Shown here piece by piece: positions 1 through 3,497 of a DNA stretch of 5,350 nt; the stretch's first letter is position 1; every line of letters begins with the position of its first letter. Source of the DNA: an uncultured Clostridium sp. (GTDB lineage: Bacteria > Bacillota > Clostridia > Lachnospirales > Lachnospiraceae); NCBI GenBank assembly GCA_905192625.1, contig CAJJLI010000195.1, positions 1 to 5,350 of the forward strand, given 5' to 3'. Under the pieces are notes generated by a model. The model searched no databases and was not told where the DNA came from. It was given only the letters and a program-made list of their open reading frames with translations. Position numbers and translations under genes: made by a program.

Positions 1-29
1 GACGTGTTAGGGACTTTAACCCATAAGAT

Positions 30-48
30 TGCGCCCATGCTGGGCGCA
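30..48. repeat. GC-rich perfect hairpin
   Basis: TGCGCCCA at 30-37 and TGGGCGCA at 41-48 form a perfect 8-bp stem around a 3-nt loop, in an otherwise very AT-rich stretch. Neither strand has a T-run directly after it: CTATAATA follows on the plus strand and ATCTTATG on the minus strand. It is therefore not a classical Rho-independent terminator by itself. It could be the remains of a terminator for a gene left of the window, a second hairpin behind the cadA terminator, or a structured RNA end. Confidence 0.5.
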
Positions 49-56
49 CTATAATA

Positions 57-89
57 AAAGCCAATAAACTGATTAAGTCTATTGGCTTT
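57..89 (-). terminator. Probable Rho-independent terminator of the cad unit
   Basis: AAAGCCAATA (57-66) and TATTGGCTTT (80-89) are perfect 10-bp reverse complements around a 13-nt loop, which itself can add three inner pairs. Read on the minus strand, downstream of the cadA stop, the stem ends in GGCTTTTATTAT, a T-rich tail. On the plus strand the stem is followed by CATACTTCATT, a weaker tail, so it may work in both directions. It lies about 90 nt beyond the cadA stop, with the tandem palindromes between. Confidence 0.6.
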
Positions 90-114
90 CATACTTCATT
101 ATTTAAAATTGATT

Positions 115-131
115 GAAGTCGATTGACTTTT
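115..131. repeat. 17-bp palindromic direct repeat, copy 1
   Basis: GAAGTCGATTGACTTTT occurs here and, identically, 41 bp further on. Its core AAGTC-GATT-GACTT is an inverted repeat with 5-bp arms and a 4-nt centre. Both copies are preceded by GATTG. The copy lies in the untranslated tail between the cadA stop and the probable terminator. A role as protein site or RNA hairpin is possible, but none can be assigned. Confidence 0.7.
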
Positions 132-155
132 ACAATACATTAATTATGATTGTTC

Positions 156-172
156 GAAGTCGATTGACTTTT
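156..172. repeat. 17-bp palindromic direct repeat, copy 2
   Basis: This is the second exact copy of GAAGTCGATTGACTTTT, ending 6 bp before the cadA stop codon (179-181). It is separated from copy 1 by 24 bp. Read from the minus strand, each unit would form a short RNA hairpin behind the cadA coding region. Confidence 0.7.
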
Positions 173-178
173 GCTGAC

Positions 179-2536
179 TTATTTATTATTAATTGTTTTC
201 ATTGCTCTCATTGAATTTATAATAGCAATCACAGTAACACCGACGTCGCCAAAGACTGCTTCCCACATGGTGGCAACACCAAATGCTGCTAAAATAAGAA
301 CTATAATTTTAATTCCCATTGCAAAAATGATATTCTGCCATACGATTTTTCTTGTCTTTTTAGCTACTTGAATTGCAGTTACAATTTTGGAGGGTTCATC
401 CGTCATTAATACAACATCGGCTGCTTCAATGGCAGCATCTGATCCTAAAGCACCCATTGCTATTCCAATATCAGCTCTTGCCAAAACTGGAGCATCATTG
501 ATACCATCACCAACATAAACTAATTTCCCTTTGGACTTTCTGGATTTATCTAGTTGCTCCAATTGCTCAACTTTTTGATGCGGAAGCAACTCAGAAAAAA
601 ATGTATCTAGTCCAAGCTCATGTGCAATGGCCTCTCCAACCACCTTACTGTCACCAGTGAGCATAGCTGTACGATTAATTCCAAGTTTTTTTAAATCTAT
701 AATTGCTTTTTTACTATCAGCCTTTAGTTCATCAGAAATCACAATGTAACCAGCGTATATTCCATCAACCGCTAAATATACAATACTTCCCAACGCATCG
801 ACAGGTTTCCAAGCTATATGCTCTGATTCCATGAGTTTTTTGTTCCCAGCGAGTACATATCTTCCATCAATTTTCACTTTAATTCCTTGGCCTGGGATTT
901 CTTCCGGCTCGGTTATTCTTTGTGAATCAATCTCATGGTTATATTCTTTTTGGATTGAAAGAGCGATTGGGTGATTAGAGAAGCTTTCTGCGTGTGCAGC
1001 ATATTCAAGAAGTTCTTCCTTAGACCACTCGTTTGTACCTTCTATTTTAGTAACTTTAAAAATTCCTTTTGTTAATGTACCTGTTTTATCAAATATTACA
1101 GTATCAATGTTGTTTAGTGCCTCTAGGTAATTACTACCCTTTACTAAAATACCATTTTTAGAAGCACCACCGATTCCACCAAAAAAGCTCAATGGAATTG
1201 AAATTACCAATGCACAAGGACAGGATACAACTAAAAAAGCGAGTGCTCGGTAAATCCAGTCGTTAAAGTCAGCTCCAGGAATGACAAGGGGAGGGATAAC
1301 AGCTAATGCTAAGGCTGCAAATGTAACGAATGGTGTGTAATATCTTGCGAATTTTGTTATGAAGTTTTCAGTTGGAGCCTTTTTGCTACTAGCGTTTTGT
1401 ACAAGTTCTAGAATTCTAGAGATTGTGGATTCTCCAAATTCTTTTGTAACCTCAATTAGTAATACACCGTTTTTATTAATGGATCCAGATAAAACTTCAC
1501 TGCCAGGTTCCACATCAAGAGGTAGCGCTTCCCCTGTAAGAGCTGACGCATCCAAAGCTGAACTACCTTCAACCACGAGACCATCTAGAGGAATCTTTTC
1601 ACCTGGTTTTACAAGTATAAAATCACCGATGCCAACTTCTTCTGGTGTAACATTACGTATTTCATTACCAATCTTAAGGTTGGCATAGTCAGGGCGGATA
1701 TCCATTAGAGTTGAAATGGATTTACGTGAACGGTTCACTGCAAGACGCTGAATGGCTTCACCAACTTGATAAAAAAGCATAACTGCTACGCCCTCTGGGT
1801 ATTCACCAATGGCAAAAGCCCCGATTGTAGCCACACTCATCAGGAAATTCTCATCAAATATTTGTCCCTTTGATATATTTTTAAACGCTCGATATACTAC
1901 TTCTCCACCAACTAAAAGGTAACTAATGAAAAATACGATAAATTTTATGGACTGAGAAAAATCAAATAGGCTACCTACTATAAAAAGGGCTGCACCAGCA
2001 CCAAGACATATCCGATAACCCCATTTTTTTAAAAAGCTTGAATCTTCTTCCATAGGCTTTTGATCTGTGTATGAAATCTTGATGTCAGGTTCTATATCTA
2101 ATGCAATTTGGGAAGCCTTACGAAGTATTGAAGGCAAGTTTTTCTTATCAAGGGCCTCAATGGTAAGTTTCTGTGTAACAAAATCCAATGAAGCTGATTT
2201 AACACCATCGATACGTTTCACCTTATCCTCAATTTTTTGTGCACAATCGCCACAACATAAGCCTAAGAGATACAATGCTTTTTGCCCAGGTTGTGAGCTT
2301 TCTTTCTCATTCATAACCACTTGTGGCTCATGACGTTTTATGATGGCATCTACCTGTGGTATGAGAGAATTTACTTGCTTGCTATCTGTAATTTCCATCG
2401 AAAGGGTTTTCGAGACAAAATCCACTGAAGCTGTGGAAATTCCATCTAGCTTATTAACATCTCGCTCTATTTTAGCTGCGCAATTACCGCAACATAAACC
2501 TTCTAAAACAAACTCTTTTTTTATTGTTGTATCCAT
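179..2536 (-). CDS. cadA: Heavy-metal (Cd/Zn/Pb) efflux P1B-type ATPase, CadA/ZntA class
   Basis: This 785-residue membrane pump uses ATP to export Cd(II), Zn(II) or Pb(II). Two HMA metal-binding domains come first (about 7-70 and 86-148), with motifs GLCCGNC (13-19) and GLCCGDC (92-98). Four membrane helices follow (about 173-262), then the actuator domain with TGE (334-336). Next are two helices carrying the metal-site CPC (439-441), the phosphorylation motif DKTGTLT (Asp483), the SNHP nucleotide-binding His-Pro (522-523), MLTGD (625-629), GDGIND (676-681) and two last helices. Lys743 and Asp764 in these helices match the conserved pair of the Zn/Cd/Pb subgroup (P1B-2) and argue against a copper pump. 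The second HMA domain makes it longer than the usual 700-730 residues. The ATG at 2536 has a GGTGA ribosome binding site 6 nt upstream. The gene lies downstream of the CadC-type repressor on the same strand. All catalytic motifs are intact. The exact metal range is inferred. Confidence 0.95.
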   Translation of the reverse strand: MDTTIKKEFVLEGLCCGNCAAKIERDVNKLDGISTASVDFVSKTLSMEITDSKQVNSLIPQVDAIIKRHEPQVVMNEKESSQPGQKALYLLGLCCGDCAQKIEDKVKRIDGVKSASLDFVTQKLTIEALDKKNLPSILRKASQIALDIEPDIKISYTDQKPMEEDSSFLKKWGYRICLGAGAALFIVGSLFDFSQSIKFIVFFISYLLVGGEVVYRAFKNISKGQIFDENFLMSVATIGAFAIGEYPEGVAVMLFYQVGEAIQRLAVNRSRKSISTLMDIRPDYANLKIGNEIRNVTPEEVGIGDFILVKPGEKIPLDGLVVEGSSALDASALTGEALPLDVEPGSEVLSGSINKNGVLLIEVTKEFGESTISRILELVQNASSKKAPTENFITKFARYYTPFVTFAALALAVIPPLVIPGADFNDWIYRALAFLVVSCPCALVISIPLSFFGGIGGASKNGILVKGSNYLEALNNIDTVIFDKTGTLTKGIFKVTKIEGTNEWSKEELLEYAAHAESFSNHPIALSIQKEYNHEIDSQRITEPEEIPGQGIKVKIDGRYVLAGNKKLMESEHIAWKPVDALGSIVYLAVDGIYAGYIVISDELKADSKKAIIDLKKLGINRTAMLTGDSKVVGEAIAHELGLDTFFSELLPHQKVEQLEQLDKSRKSKGKLVYVGDGINDAPVLARADIGIAMGALGSDAAIEAADVVLMTDEPSKIVTAIQVAKKTRKIVWQNIIFAMGIKIIVLILAAFGVATMWEAVFGDVGVTVIAIINSMRAMKTINNK

Positions 2537-2542
2537 TTATAT

Positions 2543-2547
2543 TCACC
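2543..2547 (-). promoter_or_regulatory. Ribosome binding site of cadA
   Basis: On the minus strand GGTGA lies 6 nt before the ATG at 2536. It pairs with the distal part of the anti-Shine-Dalgarno sequence rather than the AGGAGG core. It is weaker-looking than the site of the repressor gene but supports this start. Confidence 0.6.
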
Positions 2548-2552
2548 GCTAC

Positions 2553-2584
2553 TTTCTTTTAGATTTCTTTTAGCTTTCTTTTTT
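2553..2584 (-). repeat. Three tandem 11-bp units in the cadA leader
   Basis: TTTCTTTTAG begins at 2553 and again at 2564, and a degenerate third unit (TTTCTTTTTT) begins at 2575, so the period is 11 bp. On the transcribed minus strand this reads as purine-rich CTAAAAGAAA units just upstream of the cadA ribosome binding site. The period is close to one helical turn, so the A-runs would lie on the same face. The function is unknown. Replication slippage alone could have made it. Confidence 0.6.
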
Positions 2585-2697
2585 AACAATATCTTCATCA
2601 TGAGATATGACGGTACATGCTACACAATTATTGGAGCGTTTATGTAAATATTGTTACGTTGTGATTTCCATAATTTGATCATTTTATGAATTTAATG

Positions 2698-2733
2698 ATT
2701 GAACAGTTGTCTATTCATTCAACTATATATTCA
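2698..2733. promoter_or_regulatory. Possible second ArsR-type operator before cadA
   Basis: TTGAA (2699-2703) and TTCAA (2718-2722) form an inverted repeat. The interval also has three ATTCA words (2713, 2717 and 2729). The 9-mer TAGTTGAAT, present in the operator in front of the repressor gene, recurs here on the minus strand (2725-2717). The spacing differs from the canonical TGAA-n6-TTCA form. I could not find a convincing -35/-10 pair between here and cadA, so separate control of cadA is only a possibility. Confidence 0.3.
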
Positions 2734-2747
2734 AAAAATATGGCCCT

Positions 2748-2773
2748 AATAATACCCATGAACGAGTATTATT
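2748..2773 (-). terminator. Weak hairpin at the end of the cadC-type gene
   Basis: AATAATAC (2748-2755) and GTATTATT (2766-2773) form an 8-bp AT-rich stem. On the RNA it extends by one G-U and one G-C pair to leave a 6-nt loop. It overlaps the repressor stop codon (2771-2769). A run of six T on the minus strand comes 9 nt after the stem. It could attenuate transcription into cadA rather than stop it fully. Confidence 0.35.
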
Positions 2774-3137
2774 TTTCACATATGTGAATCAGGCCTTGGT
2801 CAAATATCGTCTTAACATGTTCGTCTGCAAGAGAATAGTACACTACTTTTCCATCTTTTCGGTATTTCACCAACTTAGCTTGCTTAAGTATACGTAGTTG
2901 ATGGGAAATAGAAGACTTCGTCATCCCTAAAAGAACAGCGATATCACAAACACACATTTCAGCACGAAATAATGCATAAAGAATTTTCACTCTCGTCGAA
3001 TCGCTAAATACCTTAAAGATATCGGCCAAATCTAGAAGTATATCCTCATCAGGCATATGTTCACGAACGTCATTTACAACTTCTTCATGAATTGTATTAC
3101 AGTCACATCGATCAATCTCAGTAGGGTTTGCGCACAT
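2769..3137 (-). CDS. cadC: ArsR/SmtB-family metal-responsive repressor, CadC-like
   Basis: This 122-residue cytoplasmic dimeric winged-helix regulator should repress the cad genes until it binds Cd(II), Pb(II) or Zn(II). The segment DSTRVKILYAL (46-56) is typical of the family. The alpha-3 metal motif MCVCD supplies Cys62 and Cys64, and Cys2, Cys11 and Cys13 near the N-terminus could complete a thiolate site as in staphylococcal CadC. The recognition helix contains TKSSISHQLRIL (73-84), followed by the beta-wing YRKDGKVVYYSL. The C-terminal helix carries Asp105, His107, His118 and Glu121, whose spacing equals the alpha-5 zinc site of SmtB and CadC. Length and motifs are complete. The ATG at 3137 is preceded by AGGAGG 8 nt upstream. 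The ATPase gene follows 232 bp downstream on the same strand, which supports the assignment. The operator in its own promoter implies autoregulation. Which metals it senses is inferred from the residues. Confidence 0.93.
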   Translation of the reverse strand: MCANPTEIDRCDCNTIHEEVVNDVREHMPDEDILLDLADIFKVFSDSTRVKILYALFRAEMCVCDIAVLLGMTKSSISHQLRILKQAKLVKYRKDGKVVYYSLADEHVKTIFDQGLIHICEK

Positions 3138-3145
3138 GAAAATAA

Positions 3146-3151
3146 CCTCCT
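3146..3151 (-). promoter_or_regulatory. Ribosome binding site of cadC
   Basis: On the minus strand AGGAGG lies 8 nt before the ATG at 3137. This is a full-consensus site at ideal spacing and fixes the start. Confidence 0.9.
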
Positions 3152-3157
3152 ATAATT

Positions 3158-3185
3158 TAATAGTTGAATAATCATTCATTTATTA
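3158..3185. promoter_or_regulatory. ArsR/SmtB-type operator in the cadC promoter
   Basis: TGAAT-AATC-ATTCA (3165-3178) is a perfect inverted repeat that fits the TGAA-n6-TTCA core of SmtB/ArsR operators. The symmetry continues outward after two mismatched positions with TAATA (3158-3162) and TATTA (3181-3185), giving two 12-bp half-sites with 10 of 12 positions paired. It covers the predicted transcription start (about 3178) and touches the -10 box, so bound repressor would block RNA polymerase. Confidence 0.75.
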
Positions 3186-3212
3186 TTATATGCGATGTTT
3201 TCAGTTTGTCAA
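3185..3212 (-). promoter_or_regulatory. Sigma-A promoter of the cadC-cadA unit
   Basis: On the minus strand TTGACA (3212-3207) and TATAAT (3190-3185) are separated by 16 bp, and both hexamers match the consensus exactly. The expected start near 3178 gives a leader of roughly 40 nt ending in the AGGAGG site. Such a strong promoter fits a system held off by a repressor. Confidence 0.85.
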
Positions 3213-3331
3213 TCACTAAAATATTATAAAATCCCATAAATTCAAAATTATTATTGCTCTATACCAAAATATAAAGACCTTCTATCTTTAGAAATTCCAA
3301 ACTATTAAAATCTATTATTAAAATCCATTGT

Positions 3332-3363
3332 ACAAAATTTACTTTTTAAAGTACTAATTTTGT
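3332..3363. repeat. Interrupted long inverted repeat upstream of the mannanase promoter
   Basis: ACAAAATT (3332-3339) pairs with AATTTTGT (3356-3363), and inside it TACTTT (3340-3345) pairs with AAAGTA (3348-3353). This makes 14 paired positions, with a 2-nt centre and a 2-nt bulge (3354-3355). It ends about 20-28 bp before the candidate -35 boxes of the mannanase gene. The position suits a regulator site rather than a transcribed hairpin. The regulator is unknown, and AT-rich DNA produces some palindromes by chance. Confidence 0.55.
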
Positions 3364-3390
3364 GGAAATGCACAAATATTATTGACTATA

Positions 3391-3419
3391 TTTACATTTA
3401 TTGGTAATTATGCTATGTT
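3391..3419 (+). promoter_or_regulatory. Candidate promoter of the mannanase gene
   Basis: TTTACA (3391-3396) and TATGTT (3414-3419) are 17 bp apart, and TG one base before the -10 makes it an extended -10. The start would be near 3426, giving a leader of about 72 nt. An overlapping alternative is TTGACT (3382-3387) with TAATTA (3405-3410), also 17 bp apart. Which is used cannot be told from sequence. Confidence 0.55.
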
Positions 3420-3456
3420 AAAGTTGTAAGGAGTTATAACAACAAGTTTTTATGGC

Positions 3457-3477
3457 TAACTTTGAATATCAAAGTTA
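3457..3477 (+). repeat. Leader hairpin before the mannanase ribosome binding site
   Basis: TAACTTTGA (3457-3465) and TCAAAGTTA (3469-3477) are perfect 9-bp reverse complements around ATA. The element lies in the presumed 5' leader, ending 7 nt before the AAAGGAG site. It could be an mRNA-stabilising or translational hairpin, or a DNA operator downstream of the start point. No T-run follows, so it is not a terminator. Confidence 0.6.
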
Positions 3478-3484
3478 AGACAAG

Positions 3485-3491
3485 AAAGGAG
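3485..3491 (+). promoter_or_regulatory. Ribosome binding site of the mannanase gene
   Basis: AAAGGAG lies 6 nt before the ATG at 3498. It is a strong match at good spacing and fixes the start that opens the signal peptide. Confidence 0.85.
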
Positions 3492-3497
3492 TATAAA

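Larger units (their letters stand above)
3138..3497. other. Divergent control region between cadC and the mannanase gene
   Basis: This 360-bp, strongly AT-rich region has no gene. Its left part (3146-3212) carries the ribosome binding site, operator and promoter of the leftward repressor. Its right part (3332-3491) carries an inverted repeat, promoter, leader hairpin and ribosome binding site of the rightward mannanase gene. Between them, 3213-3331 shows only AT-rich sequence with no site I can support. No good cre-like catabolite repression site was found by eye. Confidence 0.8.

Noticed and set aside
171..371. Plus-strand open frame of 66 codons over the 3' end of the ATPase gene
   Set aside because: It is antisense to well-conserved ATPase coding sequence, has no ribosome binding site and no recognisable domain. 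The hydrophobic look reflects the complement of a membrane segment.
1407..1420. Perfect 14-bp palindrome TCTAGAATTCTAGA
   Set aside because: It lies within conserved ATPase coding sequence (the ISRILELVQ region) and is explained by codon choice. No regulatory context.
1359..1688. Plus-strand open frame of 109 codons inside the ATPase gene
   Set aside because: Antisense shadow of the actuator and membrane region of the pump, with no start signals. The same holds for the plus-strand frames at 2067-2333 and 2340-2573.
2589..2608. Inverted repeat ATATCT-n8-AGATAT in the cadC-cadA gap
   Set aside because: It has a 6-bp AT-rich stem with an 8-nt loop and no T-run. Such repeats are expected by chance in AT-rich intergenic DNA.
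3191..3204. cre-like sequence TGAAAACATCGCAT on the minus strand
   Set aside because: It departs from the catabolite-repression consensus at the central CG and in the right half, and sits in the spacer of the cadC promoter where catabolite control is not expected.
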